From Celeribacter neptunius (GTDB lineage Bacteria; Pseudomonadota; Alphaproteobacteria; Rhodobacterales; Rhodobacteraceae), in NCBI RefSeq assembly GCF_900113955.1, contig NZ_FORH01000006.1, forward strand, positions 62,001 to 126,000: a stretch of 64,000 bases of DNA, given 5' to 3'. Both the position numbers and the translations under genes were made by a program. Shown here one piece after another: positions 18,051-27,181 of this stretch (its first letter is position 1; each line of letters begins with the position of its first letter). Under the pieces are notes generated by a model. The model searched no databases and was not told where the DNA came from. It saw nothing but the letters and a program-made list of their open reading frames with translations.

Positions 18051-21041
18051 TTAGATTTTCAGACGGGTGTTTTCGGGGTCGAGAAACACGGTCCCGGTGA
18101 TCTTGGCGGCGATGGTGCGGTCTTCCATCGGAATATAGACCGTCTCGCCCATTTTCGCATGACCGCCCTCGACCAGCGCCAGCGCGATCGGTTGCCCGGT
18201 GGTGCCCTGATCATAAGACGAGGTGACATGGCCACGCATGGTCATCGGGATCGGCTGTTTCGGATCAAAGACGATCTGTGCCCCTTCTTCGAGCTTGGAT
18301 TTGTCTTCCGAAATCAAACCGACCAGCTGTTTGCGGTTCGGATCGGTGAGGTCCGGGCGCGCCAACCCGCGCATGCCGACGAAATCGGCTTTCTTCTTGC
18401 CCACGGCCCAGCTCATGCCGGCGTCATGGGGCGTGACCGTGCCGTCGGTGTCCTGACCGACGATGATATAGCCCTTTTCGGCGCGCAGCACGTGCATGGT
18501 CTCGGTGCCATAGGGGGTGATGTCATATGGCTGACCCGCCTCCCACAATTTTTCCCAAAGATCGCGACCGTGAGGCGCGGCAACGTTGATTTCGAAGCCG
18601 ATCTCACCGGTGAAGCTCACGCGCCACAGGCGGGCAGGGTAGCCGGCAACCTCGACATCGACGCAGGACATATGCGGGAAGTTCTCTTCGGTCAGGGCGA
18701 AATCCTTGACGAAGGGCTGAAGCAGCTTGGCGGCATTCGGACCGTTCAAGGCGATGGTGGAATATTGCTCCGTCGTCGAGGTCAGCCAGACATTGAGATC
18801 GGGCCATTCGGTCTGGAGATAATCCTCCATCATGGTCAGGACCCGCGCAGCCCCGCCGGTGGTGGTGGTGACGTGGAACCGGTCCTCACCGACACGCGCG
18901 ATCACGCCATCGTCGCGGATGAACCCGTCATCGCCCAGCAAAAGCCCGTAGCGGCATTTTCCCGGCGCCAGTTTCAGGAACGGGTTGGTGTACATCCGGT
19001 TGACGAATTCGGCGGCATCGGGGCCGACCACTTCGATCTTGCCCAGAGTGGAGGCATCAAAGATGCCCACGGATTTCCGCGTCGCGGCGCATTCGCGCGT
19101 CACCGCCGCGTCCATGTCTTCGCCGGCTTGCGGGAAATAGCGCGCCCGGCGCCATTGGCCCACGGGTTCGAACACCGCGCCGCGTGCCTCGGCCCAGCTG
19201 TCGATCTGGGTCTTGCGGGTGACTTCGAAATGATCGCCCCGGTGATAGCCCGCGAAGGCGCCGAACGTGGTCGGCGTATAGGGCGGGCGGAAGGTGGTCA
19301 GACCGACCTCTGGCTGGCGTTTGCCAAGCGCATCGGCGGCGATGTTCAAACCGTTGATGTTGGACATCTTGCCCTGGTCGGTGGCCATGCCGTTGGTGGT
19401 GTAGCGTTTGACATGTTCGATCGAACGCATGCCCTCGCGCACCGCGAGACGCAGGTCCTTGGCGGTCACGTCGTTCTGGTAGTCGACGAAAGCCTTGGCC
19501 TTGCCGGCGCTACGATCGGTCGGCAACTCGCGCATGGTGACGCCCGTGCCGGGGCGGTCGTTGGCGACGGTGTACTCGCTGATCTCGGCCTCCGTCCCCA
19601 GAGCGGCGAGCACTTCTCTGGCCTTGGCGGACCCATCCTCGAGCGCGGCTTCGAGGCCCCAGAGCCCACGGCTGGCGCCGGCGATGACGCAATCCTCCGG
19701 GGTCTGATCCGGCAGGAAGGTGGTCATGTCGTCGTCCCAGGTGAGCTTGCCCTTGGTGTGCGAGAACAGGTGCAGCGACGGCGTCCAGCCGCCCGACATG
19801 AGCAGGCAGTCGCATTTGATCCACTGGCCATGGCCGACGCGGCTGCCGTCCATCGGGTTGATGCGGACATTGTTGACGCGCAGCCGTCCGCCGGTGGCGG
19901 TGACCGTGTGGTTGAGCTTCACCGGGATGCCGCGATTGCGGGCCTCGGCCTGCAGATTCTCGCGCACGGAGGCGCGGGTGTCGACGATGGCCTGAACCCG
20001 GGCGCCGGCATCGTGCAGATCGAAGGCGGCGTACCAGGCGCTGTCATGCGAGGTGATCACCATCGGGCTGTCACCGACCTTCACGCCATAGCGGTTGAGA
20101 TAGGTCTGGGCCGACCCGGCGAGCATCACGCCCGGACGGTCGTTGCCGTGGAACACCAGCGGTTTTTCCAGCGCGCCCTGGGCCAGCAGCACCTGTTTCG
20201 CGCGCACCCGCCACATCCGTTCGCGCGGTGTGTCGGCGGGCAGTTCGGCCAGGTGGTCGGTGAGTTTCTCGACCATGCCGATCAGGTTCTGATGGTAATA
20301 GCCGATCGCGGTGGTACGGGTCATTAGCTTGACACCCGCCTCCTTGAGTGCGGCCAATTCGTCTGCGAGCCAGTCCCAGGCGGCTTTGCCGTTGATATGG
20401 GCCTGCGGTTCCGACAGCAGCGTACCGCCCATCTCCGGGTTTTCATCGACCAGCACCACCGAGAGCCCCTTGCCCGCGGCTTCGCGTGCGGCGGCGATCC
20501 CCGTCGGACCGGCGCCGACGATCAGCAGATCGCAATGCAGGTTGCGCGAGGCATAGGTGTCGGGATCTTCCTCGGTCGGCGAGACGCCAAGACCGGCGGC
20601 GGCGCGGATGAACGGCTCATAGACCTTGTCCCAGAACGAACGCGGCCACATGAAGGTCTTGTAATAGAACCCGGCGGAAAACAGCATATAGGCGGCGTCA
20701 TTGACGGCGCCGACGTCGAATTTCAGGCTCGGGAACTTGTTTTGCGAGCTGGCGTCCAGCCCGTTCCAGATCTCTTGCACCGTGGCGCGGGTGTTGGGCT
20801 CGAACCGGCCCGGACCGCGGCGGGTGCCGATGAGCGCATTGGGCTCTTCGGAGCCGGCGGCGATGGCGCCCCGCGGACGGTGATATTTGAACGAGCGCCC
20901 CATCAGATGCACCCCATGCGACAGGAGCGCGGAGGCGACGGTGTCGCCTTTCACCCCGGTATAGGGTTTGCCGTCAAAGGTGAAAACGACGGGTTGGGAC
21001 GCATCGACGCGGCCCTTTCCACGCAGGCGGAATTTGCTCAT
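18051..21041 (-). CDS. soxA: Sarcosine oxidase alpha subunit
   Basis: 996 residues. Domains in order: N-terminal ferredoxin-like segment (QPVVFTFDGKPYTGVKGDTVASALL), NAD-binding Rossmann domain with LLIVGAGPTGIAAAREAAGKG near 175, and a C-terminal GCV_T folate domain from about 605. It binds NAD and tetrahydrofolate and accepts the methylene group released from sarcosine as 5,10-methylene-THF. It overlaps soxD by four bases (ATGA), so the two are translationally coupled. Length and order match the Corynebacterium and Rhodobacterales enzymes. Confidence 0.96.
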   Translation of the reverse strand: MSKFRLRGKGRVDASQPVVFTFDGKPYTGVKGDTVASALLSHGVHLMGRSFKYHRPRGAIAAGSEEPNALIGTRRGPGRFEPNTRATVQEIWNGLDASSQNKFPSLKFDVGAVNDAAYMLFSAGFYYKTFMWPRSFWDKVYEPFIRAAAGLGVSPTEEDPDTYASRNLHCDLLIVGAGPTGIAAAREAAGKGLSVVLVDENPEMGGTLLSEPQAHINGKAAWDWLADELAALKEAGVKLMTRTTAIGYYHQNLIGMVEKLTDHLAELPADTPRERMWRVRAKQVLLAQGALEKPLVFHGNDRPGVMLAGSAQTYLNRYGVKVGDSPMVITSHDSAWYAAFDLHDAGARVQAIVDTRASVRENLQAEARNRGIPVKLNHTVTATGGRLRVNNVRINPMDGSRVGHGQWIKCDCLLMSGGWTPSLHLFSHTKGKLTWDDDMTTFLPDQTPEDCVIAGASRGLWGLEAALEDGSAKAREVLAALGTEAEISEYTVANDRPGTGVTMRELPTDRSAGKAKAFVDYQNDVTAKDLRLAVREGMRSIEHVKRYTTNGMATDQGKMSNINGLNIAADALGKRQPEVGLTTFRPPYTPTTFGAFAGYHRGDHFEVTRKTQIDSWAEARGAVFEPVGQWRRARYFPQAGEDMDAAVTRECAATRKSVGIFDASTLGKIEVVGPDAAEFVNRMYTNPFLKLAPGKCRYGLLLGDDGFIRDDGVIARVGEDRFHVTTTTGGAARVLTMMEDYLQTEWPDLNVWLTSTTEQYSTIALNGPNAAKLLQPFVKDFALTEENFPHMSCVDVEVAGYPARLWRVSFTGEIGFEINVAAPHGRDLWEKLWEAGQPYDITPYGTETMHVLRAEKGYIIVGQDTDGTVTPHDAGMSWAVGKKKADFVGMRGLARPDLTDPNRKQLVGLISEDKSKLEEGAQIVFDPKQPIPMTMRGHVTSSYDQGTTGQPIALALVEGGHAKMGETVYIPMEDRTIAAKITGTVFLDPENTRLKI

Positions 21042-21340
21042 TTCTCGTCCTCCAGGAGTGCGGAGAGATCGGGGCGGGCTTCGCCCGCCTTATAGGTGAT
21101 GTAGAACTTGTCGGTGATGGTGTTGCGCACCGCGTTGAAATAGCGACCGCAGCCATGGAAATGGCGCCAGCGTTCGAAATGCGGGCCTTTCACGTTTTCA
21201 CGCAGGAAGAGAAAGCTCTCCCATTCCGCGTCGCTCTGCTCCGACGGGTTTTCCGGGCGATCGATATGCGCCTCGCCGGCATAGGTGAATTCCAGCTCCG
21301 GCAGGGTCTCGTCGCAATAGGGGCAATGGATCAAAAGCAT
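21038..21340 (-). CDS. soxD: Sarcosine oxidase delta subunit
   Basis: 100 residues with the SoxD signature MLLIHCPYCDETLPELEF and WRHFHGCGRYFNAVRNT. Cysteines in CPYC and the H...C pair downstream form the zinc site known in this subunit. It lies between soxB and soxA with a 13-base gap to soxB and a 4-base overlap with soxA. It is a small structural subunit required for assembly. Confidence 0.95.
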   Translation of the reverse strand: MLLIHCPYCDETLPELEFTYAGEAHIDRPENPSEQSDAEWESFLFLRENVKGPHFERWRHFHGCGRYFNAVRNTITDKFYITYKAGEARPDLSALLEDEK

Positions 21341-21353
21341 CTGATGCGCCTCC

Positions 21354-22607
21354 TTAGTGGGCCACGGCGGCGGCGGCCGCTTCGTCGATCAACCGTCCGG
21401 TGCGGAACCGATCCAAGCTGAACGGCGCGTTGATCGGGTGCGGTTCGTCTTTCGCGATCGTATGCGCAAAGACATGGGCCGAGCCGGGCGTGGCCTTGAA
21501 GCCGCCGGTGCCCCAGCCGCAGTTGACATAGAGGTTCGGGACCGGGGTCTTGCCGATGATCGGCGAGCGGTCCGGTGTGTTGTCGGTGATGCCGGCCCAT
21601 TTGCGCAGCATGCGCATGCGGTTGAAGATCGGGAAGACCTCGGAAATCGCCGCGATCGTGTGCTCGATCAGGGGCAACCCGCCGCGCTGGGAATAGGAGA
21701 TATACTGATCCGTGCCGGAGCCGATCACCAGCTCGCCCTTGTCGGACTGGCTGCAATAGGCATGCACGGCGTTGGACATCACCACGCAGGGGAAGATCGG
21801 TTTCACCGGCTCGGAGACCAGCGCCTGCAACGGCATGCTTTCCAGGGGCAGGCGCACATCGGCGGTGGCCATCACCATGGAGTTGTGACCAGAGGCGGAC
21901 ACCCCGATTTTCTTGGCCTTGATAAAGCCCTTGTCGGTGTCGACGCCGATCACCGCCCCGTCCGGGCCGCGACGGATCGCCTGCACGGCGCAGTTCTGAA
22001 TGATGTCGACGCCACGTTCTGCGGCGCCACGGGCATAGCCCCAGGCCACCGCATCGTGGCGCGCCGTGCCGGCACGTTCCTGCAGCGCGCCGCCCATCAC
22101 CGGGTAGCGGGCATCCTTGGAAATATTGATCGGCGGGCAGTATTCCTTGCACTCTTCCGCGGAGAGCCAGCGGTTGTCGACGCCGTTGAGACGATTGGCG
22201 TGGACGTGACGTTTGAAGCTCTGCACGTCATGCACGGTATGCGCCAGCATCAAGCAGCCGCGGTTCGAGTACATGACGTTGTAGTTCAGCTCCTGGCTCA
22301 GCCCCTGCCACAGATCCACCGAATGGTCGAACAGCCGCGCAGATTCGTCGTAGAGGTAGTTCGAGCGGATGATCGTGGTGTTGCGTCCGGTGTTGCCACC
22401 GCCGAGCCAGCCCTTGTCGATCACCGCGATATTGGTGATGCCATGTTCCTTGGCCAGGTAATAGGCCGCGCCCAGCCCGTGGCCGCCGGCGCCGACGATG
22501 ATGACATCGTATTCGGCTTTCGGCTGGCTGTCCGGCCATTGCTCGGTCCAGTTCTTGTGCCCGGTGAGGGCGTTCTTGACGAGGTTGAGGGCGTTGAAGC
22601 GGGTCAT
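21354..22607 (-). CDS. soxB: Sarcosine oxidase beta subunit
   Basis: 417 residues, catalytic flavoprotein subunit. The Rossmann motif YDVIIVGAGGHGLGAAYYL lies at 33-51. H184 in GTARHDAVAWGYARGA matches the histidine that carries covalent FMN in characterised enzymes. It demethylates sarcosine to glycine with O2, giving hydrogen peroxide. It is the first gene of the soxBDAG-sdaA run; a promoter region with a candidate operator lies upstream, separated from gbcB by 150 bp. Confidence 0.96.
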   Translation of the reverse strand: MTRFNALNLVKNALTGHKNWTEQWPDSQPKAEYDVIIVGAGGHGLGAAYYLAKEHGITNIAVIDKGWLGGGNTGRNTTIIRSNYLYDESARLFDHSVDLWQGLSQELNYNVMYSNRGCLMLAHTVHDVQSFKRHVHANRLNGVDNRWLSAEECKEYCPPINISKDARYPVMGGALQERAGTARHDAVAWGYARGAAERGVDIIQNCAVQAIRRGPDGAVIGVDTDKGFIKAKKIGVSASGHNSMVMATADVRLPLESMPLQALVSEPVKPIFPCVVMSNAVHAYCSQSDKGELVIGSGTDQYISYSQRGGLPLIEHTIAAISEVFPIFNRMRMLRKWAGITDNTPDRSPIIGKTPVPNLYVNCGWGTGGFKATPGSAHVFAHTIAKDEPHPINAPFSLDRFRTGRLIDEAAAAAVAH

Positions 22608-22645
22608 CCGTGGGGACTTTCTCTCCGGGAGTGGGGATAGGCGAT

Positions 22646-22658
22646 GATTGCGTCATTC
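22646..22658. promoter_or_regulatory. Candidate operator half-site upstream of soxB
   Basis: GATTGCGTCATTC, identical to the 13-mer upstream of the GbdR-like regulator. It is 39 bp before the soxB start codon. A related TGCGTCATT lies at 22703 inside the hairpin described next. Proposed target of the GlxA/AraC regulator; inference only. Confidence 0.45.
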
Positions 22659-22683
22659 GCCCCGGGTTTTATCGGACTTTTGC

Positions 22684-22745
22684 GCCATGCCCCGTGAAAG
22701 TCTGCGTCATTTTTGTGACGCGTCGCATCGGCTGCGGGGCATGGC
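22684..22745. repeat. Long inverted repeat between gbcB and soxB
   Basis: Perfect 11-bp arms GCCATGCCCCG (22684-22694) and CGGGGCATGGC (22735-22745), with an inner stem GCGTCA/TGACGC (22704-22709 and 22716-22721) around a TTTTTG loop. It lies directly after the gbcB stop and before soxB. There is no U-run, so it is more likely an mRNA-processing or attenuating structure than a simple terminator. Confidence 0.6.
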
Positions 22746-22757
22746 ATGTTTCTGCGG

Positions 22758-23852
22758 TTAGAGCTCGACCTCGACATCGCTCATTGGCGTCGAGCAACAG
22801 ATCAGGATCTTGCCCTGATCGATCTCGCGTTTGCGAATGCCGCCGCCATGCTGCATGTCGACCTCGCCGGACAGGAGCTTCGATTTGCAGGTGCCGCAAA
22901 TGCCGCGCTGGCAGGACGACATGGGCATGAGACCGGCCTCTTTCGCCGCCGTCAGGATGGTCATGCCGGGGCTGACCTCGACCACATGGCCGGTCTTCGG
23001 GAAGGAGACGCGGAAGGTCTCGCCGCTGATCTCGGGCGCCGCTGTTGGCTCCTCGATGGTGCCGGCGGTTTCCGCCCCGAAATCAAAGCTCTCCTCATAA
23101 TACTGGTTCATGTCGAACCCGGCATCCTTGAGCATGTCCCGCACGCCTTCCATGAAGCGCGCCGGGCCACAGCAGAAGACTTTGCGATCCTTGAAATCCG
23201 GCGTCATCATTGCCAGCATCTGCAGGTTGAGACGGCCGACATAGCCGCTCCAGCTGTGGCTGGCGGATACGGTGTCGACGGTGAAACCGAGGCGCAGCGC
23301 CGGGGTGCGGCTCGCCAGAAGCTCGAGCTCCTTGCGGAAGATGATGTCCGACGGGGTGCGCGCGGCATGGATGAAATGCAGGTCGTGCGGTTCCGAAAGG
23401 TCACAGGCGGTCCGGGTCATCGACATCAACGGCGTGATGCCGCTGCCTGCCGAGATGAACAGCAGCTTCTCTTCCGCATTGGCGTCGGTGGTGAAGTCGC
23501 CGCTCGGGCCGGCCACGTTGATCTCTTTGCCCGGCAACATGTTGTCATGCAGCCAGTTGGAACCCGGCCCGCCCGGCACGCGTTTCACCGTGATCTCGAT
23601 CCGGTAGGGGCGCGCCGCCGAGGCGGAGATCGTGTAGCTGCGCATGACCATGCCATCGACCGGCAGCTCAAAGGTCATGTGCTGACCCGGGTAGAACCGG
23701 AAGTCGCGCGGTTCGCGCGCCGAGAAGACAAAGGTCTTCACGTCATGGGTTTCCTGCCGCACATGACGACAGACAAGCGTATCATCGACTTCGGGGTCCC
23801 ACGGCGGGACCCCTGTCGCTTCGGTCAGTTTTTCATTGGAAGGCGTGGTCAT
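22758..23852 (-). CDS. gbcB: Glycine betaine monooxygenase reductase (GbcB-like)
   Basis: 364 residues. A ferredoxin-reductase module with FAD and NAD(P)H domains (HMTFELPVDGMVMRSYTISAS; ISAGSGITPLMSM) is followed by a plant-type 2Fe-2S ferredoxin domain with CQRGICGTCKSKL near 325 and a final conserved Cys in ILICCSTP. It passes electrons from NAD(P)H to the Rieske oxygenase encoded immediately upstream. It overlaps that gene by four bases. Homologous reductases serve other quaternary amines such as stachydrine and carnitine; the surrounding DMG and sarcosine genes favour betaine. Confidence 0.9.
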   Translation of the reverse strand: MTTPSNEKLTEATGVPPWDPEVDDTLVCRHVRQETHDVKTFVFSAREPRDFRFYPGQHMTFELPVDGMVMRSYTISASAARPYRIEITVKRVPGGPGSNWLHDNMLPGKEINVAGPSGDFTTDANAEEKLLFISAGSGITPLMSMTRTACDLSEPHDLHFIHAARTPSDIIFRKELELLASRTPALRLGFTVDTVSASHSWSGYVGRLNLQMLAMMTPDFKDRKVFCCGPARFMEGVRDMLKDAGFDMNQYYEESFDFGAETAGTIEEPTAAPEISGETFRVSFPKTGHVVEVSPGMTILTAAKEAGLMPMSSCQRGICGTCKSKLLSGEVDMQHGGGIRKREIDQGKILICCSTPMSDVEVEL

Positions 23853-25138
23853 TCGGCTGCCACCTGTACCTTTTTGTCCCCGGCAAAGTGAGACTTCAGA
23901 CGTTCGATATACCAGGCCGCAAAGGATTCAACATGCGGTTCGGTATAGGGGGAATACGGACCCGGCTGATAGCCCGGCATTTCGGCGCCCAACTGTGCCA
24001 GACGCACCAGATCGGCGTCCTGCTGGTTGGTGTGGGTCCAGACCTGAGTGAGATTCTCGAGGTTGTAATCCTCGCCCTCGATCGCATCCTTGTTGACCAG
24101 CCAGGTGGTGCGCACGAGGGTGCGGCCCGGGGACAGCGGCAACACGGAGAAGGTCACGATGTGATCGGACATGAAGTGATGCCAGGAATTCGGGTGGGTC
24201 CAGAAGCTCAGCCCGCCGAGCTTTGCGCCGGTGGTCTCGCGGGAGAAATTGCCCAGAAGCTTCTTGCAGGCGACTTTCGTGTCGACCGTGTGGCTTTCGC
24301 CCTCCCACATCAGCGGCAAGCGCATGGTGCGGTAGCCGGTGACATCGGCAAGGTGCTCTTCCTCGGCGGAGGGCAGGCCGCAGGCTTCCCAGCGGGCGTG
24401 GTTCTCCTCGATATCCTTGGCGTATTTCGCGACATCCTCGGACCGGCGCTCGTCGAGCTCGTCCGGGGAAAAGCCGAAACCGAATTCGGACAGCGGCACG
24501 GTGAGCTGCGGGTGGTTGCCCTCGCAATGGTAGCACTCGCGGTTGTTTTCGAGCGTCAGCTTCCAGTTGCCTTCCTCGATCAGTTCCGACTGGAAGGCCA
24601 CCTTGGTGTTGGCGATGTCATGCGGCGCGATGTATTTTGCCATCGTCGTGGCCATCTCGTCGAAATCCGCAGGCGGCTCTTCCGCCAGGCAGATGAAGAT
24701 CAGGCCGGCGATCGAGCGGACATGCACGGTGCGCAGGTTGTGACAGGATTTGTCGAAATCCTTGCCCATATGCTCGGCGAGGATCAGTTCGCCATCCTCA
24801 TTGTAGGTCCAGCCGTGGTAGCGGCAGACGATATTGCCGATCGTGGTGGATTTCTCGTCGATGAGCTTGGCGCCCCGGTGACGACAGACATTGTGGAACC
24901 CGCGAATCTCCTCGTCGTCGCCACGCAGCAGCAGGACGGAGACATTGCCGATTTCGACGGTGATGCAATCGCCCGGCTCCGGCAGTTCCGGCTCGACCGC
25001 GGCAAAGATCCAGTGATTTTTGAAAATCACCTCGAGATCGAGATCGAGCACCTCCTGAGAGGTGTAAAACGGCGCTTCGAGGCTTTTGTAAGCTTCGCGG
25101 CGATCAACCAGTTCTTGGATATTGAGAGTGTTAGCCAT
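23849..25138 (-). CDS. gbcA: Glycine betaine monooxygenase, Rieske oxygenase (GbcA-like)
   Basis: 429 residues. The Rieske 2Fe-2S site is C85-x-H87 (NVCRHRGAK) and C105-xx-H108 (IVCRYHGW). The ring-hydroxylating oxygenase catalytic domain follows, with ENNRECYHCEGNHPQL carrying the mononuclear iron ligands. It demethylates glycine betaine to dimethylglycine and formaldehyde, the first step of the pathway. It is the first gene of the gbcAB pair, with its promoter in the ~500 bp to the right. Length and N-terminus agree with the family. Confidence 0.9.
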   Translation of the reverse strand: MANTLNIQELVDRREAYKSLEAPFYTSQEVLDLDLEVIFKNHWIFAAVEPELPEPGDCITVEIGNVSVLLLRGDDEEIRGFHNVCRHRGAKLIDEKSTTIGNIVCRYHGWTYNEDGELILAEHMGKDFDKSCHNLRTVHVRSIAGLIFICLAEEPPADFDEMATTMAKYIAPHDIANTKVAFQSELIEEGNWKLTLENNRECYHCEGNHPQLTVPLSEFGFGFSPDELDERRSEDVAKYAKDIEENHARWEACGLPSAEEEHLADVTGYRTMRLPLMWEGESHTVDTKVACKKLLGNFSRETTGAKLGGLSFWTHPNSWHHFMSDHIVTFSVLPLSPGRTLVRTTWLVNKDAIEGEDYNLENLTQVWTHTNQQDADLVRLAQLGAEMPGYQPGPYSPYTEPHVESFAAWYIERLKSHFAGDKKVQVAAE

Positions 25139-25643
25139 GAGTGGATACCTCAGCTGATGGGTCTGGCTTGGCAGTTATGAGACACATGTTCGGTTCGACG
25201 TGCTGTGTCATGGGGCCGAACATGAGGATTTCAGGTGGTCAATCTGTTCGGGGCGCGGGCCATCAGGCCCGGCCTGTCCGTTCCTTAAGATACAGCATAG
25301 CGCTCCGGGGCGCTGGAAGAAACCCACGCAGCACAGGTGGCATGAAGCGATGTGAGGGGCATACTATCCTCCCTGTTCATGACAGCGCTCAGGCTGTTCT
25401 TCGAGGTATCATAAAAACTCATCGCGCCCAATTCTCCACAGCGGGTTCTTGGAAAACGATCAGGCGATTTTGATCGAATGCCCGCCGGTTGACAGAAGGG
25501 ATAAGTCAAAAATCCGGTACAAATGCGTCACAAGCCTCAGGGGATTTTCCCGATTTGTTTTGCGCCCTGAAAATGGGCGAAACCGGCAGGGGTTTGAGTA
25601 ACGGTGAGGCGAATTATGCGCGACTGCTGCATATGGCTGCCAA
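25139..25643. other. gbcA upstream region, no gene
   Basis: About 500 bp between gbcA and the left attachment repeat. It contains the gbcA promoter region with a perfect 9-bp inverted repeat, a small GGGCCATCAGGCCC hairpin near 25257 and an ATGCGTCACA element at 25522 that resembles the TGCGTCATT half-site. No convincing coding sequence is seen. Confidence 0.5.
25185..25224. promoter_or_regulatory. Candidate operator upstream of gbcA (perfect 9-bp inverted repeat)
   Basis: CATGTTCGG (25185-25193) and CCGAACATG (25216-25224) are exact reverse complements separated by 22 bases, so the arm centres are about 31 bp (three helical turns) apart. It is ~47 bp upstream of the gbcA start. A site for the GbdR-like regulator or for a repressor is plausible. 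Confidence 0.5.
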
Positions 25644-25689
25644 TTGGCGATCCCTTGAGGACTCGAACCCCAAACCTGCTGATTAGAAG
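25644..25689. repeat. Left attachment repeat (partial tRNA-Arg), attL
   Basis: 46 bp identical to 33518-33563. Read on the minus strand it is the 3' part of tRNA-Arg(TCT), from the first anticodon-loop base through CCA plus one base. Outside it the sequence diverges at once from the tRNA. This marks the left end of the integrated element. Confidence 0.95.
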
Positions 25690-25871
25690 CTCGGCTCAGG
25701 CGGTTTCTCCCGATTTCTCTCAACTACGCCACACTGACAAAAATATAGTTAAAACAAAAACTTACATTGACTGTCTTTGCGCTCATGCCGCAGAGATAAC
25801 GCCATGTTTCGGCGCATTTTGCTTCCTTATAGCTTCCCGATTTCGCGCCGATGGTTTGAGGAGACAGTAAA
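25690..25871. other. Integrase upstream region
   Basis: AT-rich spacer between the left repeat and the integrase start, expected to hold integrase arm sites and promoter. I see no gene and no unambiguous promoter. Confidence 0.4.
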
Positions 25872-27059
25872 ATGAAACTGACAAAGCGCGCGATTGAAGG
25901 GTTGGAGACGAGACCGCAAAGCTATTTCGAATGGGATAGCGAGGTGCGTGGTTTCGGGGTTCGTGTCTATCCGACGGGCAAGAAAACCTATGTCATTCAG
26001 TACCGCGTCGGCAAACGTTCCCGGCGGATGACACTCGGTCAACATGGGCCGCTGACCACAGATGAGGCCCGCAAACTCGCCATGCGTCACCTCGGGCACA
26101 TTGCGCAAGGTGCCGATCCCGCCGAGGACAAACGGCGTGTGCGCCATGCTCCGACCATGGCGGCGCTCTGCGACCGTTTCCTAGAGGAATATGCCGAACA
26201 GCATTGCAAACCCTCCACCGTGCGCAGCTACCGCACGATCATTCGCAATCATGTTCAGCCGCGCCTCGGGTCCTATCTGATCGAAGACGTGAAGCGCGCC
26301 GATGTGGCCGCTCTGCACTTCGATATGAGGAACACACCTTACCACGCGAACCGGACGCTGATGGTCCTGTCCAAGATGTTCAATACGGCAGAAGATTGGG
26401 GCCTGCGCGACGAAGGCACCAACCCGACCCGCCGGATCAAGAAATATCGCGAGGAGGAAAAGAAACGCTATCTTTCCGAGGAGGAGCAATACCGTTTGGG
26501 CGTCGCCTTCGAAGAGGTTTTGGAGGAGGGCAGCGAGACCATTCATGTGGTCTCGGCCTTCATGCTCCTGATGCTGACCGGCTGTCGCCGCAATGAGATT
26601 GCGGAACTCAAATGGGACTATGTGAACTACACCCATCTGGACCTGCCGGACAGCAAGACGGGACGGCGGCGTATTCCGCTGCCGCGTGAAGCCTACGACA
26701 TTCTGATGCAACTGCCGCGCCGGGATGGAAATCCCTATGTGATCTTGGGCTTGACCGAGGACGGGCATATCACCGATTTGGAACGCCCATGGCGACGCAT
26801 CCGGGAACGGGCCGGTTTGAATGACGTGCGTATTCACGACCTGCGGCATACCTATGCGTCCGTCGCGATGAAAGACGGGATCGACCCGTTCACGCTGAAA
26901 GAGATTCTGGGCCACAAAAACCTGACGACAACTTTGCGCTATGCGCACCTTGCCGATGACGCGGTTCAAAAAGCTGCCGGGTCTGTCGCCGCGCGTCTTG
27001 CCCGTGCGGTACGTAGCAGGGACACCCGCGACGGCCCCGCGTTGCGTGTGGTTCGATAG
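25872..27059 (+). CDS. Tyrosine-type integrase (P4-like)
   Basis: 395 residues. The N-terminal DUF4102 arm-binding domain (MKLTKRAIEGLETRPQSYFE...GFGVRVYPTGKKTYV) is typical of P4-like integrases that use tRNA genes, and a SAM-like core-binding domain follows. The catalytic domain has R239 (TGCRRNEIAELKW), K in the DSKTGRRRIPL strand region, H322 and R325 (HDLRHTYAS), the GH pair in EILGHKNL and nucleophile Y357 (TTLRYAHLA). All catalytic residues are present, so the enzyme should be active. It reads away from the adjacent attL repeat. Confidence 0.96.
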   Translation: MKLTKRAIEGLETRPQSYFEWDSEVRGFGVRVYPTGKKTYVIQYRVGKRSRRMTLGQHGPLTTDEARKLAMRHLGHIAQGADPAEDKRRVRHAPTMAALCDRFLEEYAEQHCKPSTVRSYRTIIRNHVQPRLGSYLIEDVKRADVAALHFDMRNTPYHANRTLMVLSKMFNTAEDWGLRDEGTNPTRRIKKYREEEKKRYLSEEEQYRLGVAFEEVLEEGSETIHVVSAFMLLMLTGCRRNEIAELKWDYVNYTHLDLPDSKTGRRRIPLPREAYDILMQLPRRDGNPYVILGLTEDGHITDLERPWRRIRERAGLNDVRIHDLRHTYASVAMKDGIDPFTLKEILGHKNLTTTLRYAHLADDAVQKAAGSVAARLARAVRSRDTRDGPALRVVR

Positions 27060-27060
27060 G

Positions 27061-27160
27061 TTACGTATCGGGCGTTTCCCCATCTCATTCCTAACGTAAC
27101 GTATCGCTACGATACGGGCGGGTATTTCGCTGCCGGTTGCGTTACGTATCGAACGTATCG
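27061..27160. repeat. Cluster of CGTATCG repeats
   Basis: Four direct copies of CGTATCG (within TTACGTATCG at 27061, TAACGTATCG at 27097, GTTACGTATCG at 27141, AACGTATCG at 27152) and one inverted copy (CGATACG at 27110) occur in 100 bp between the integrase and the next gene. Copies two and three form the palindrome CGTATCG-CTA-CGATACG. These are iteron-like or operator repeats for an element-encoded DNA-binding protein. Confidence 0.75.
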
Positions 27161-27181
27161 CGAGCAGCCAGAGAAAAACCA

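Noticed and set aside
17919-20327. Plus-strand open frame of ~802 codons
   Set aside because: Shadow of soxA and part of soxG, both of which are clear full-length family members on the other strand.
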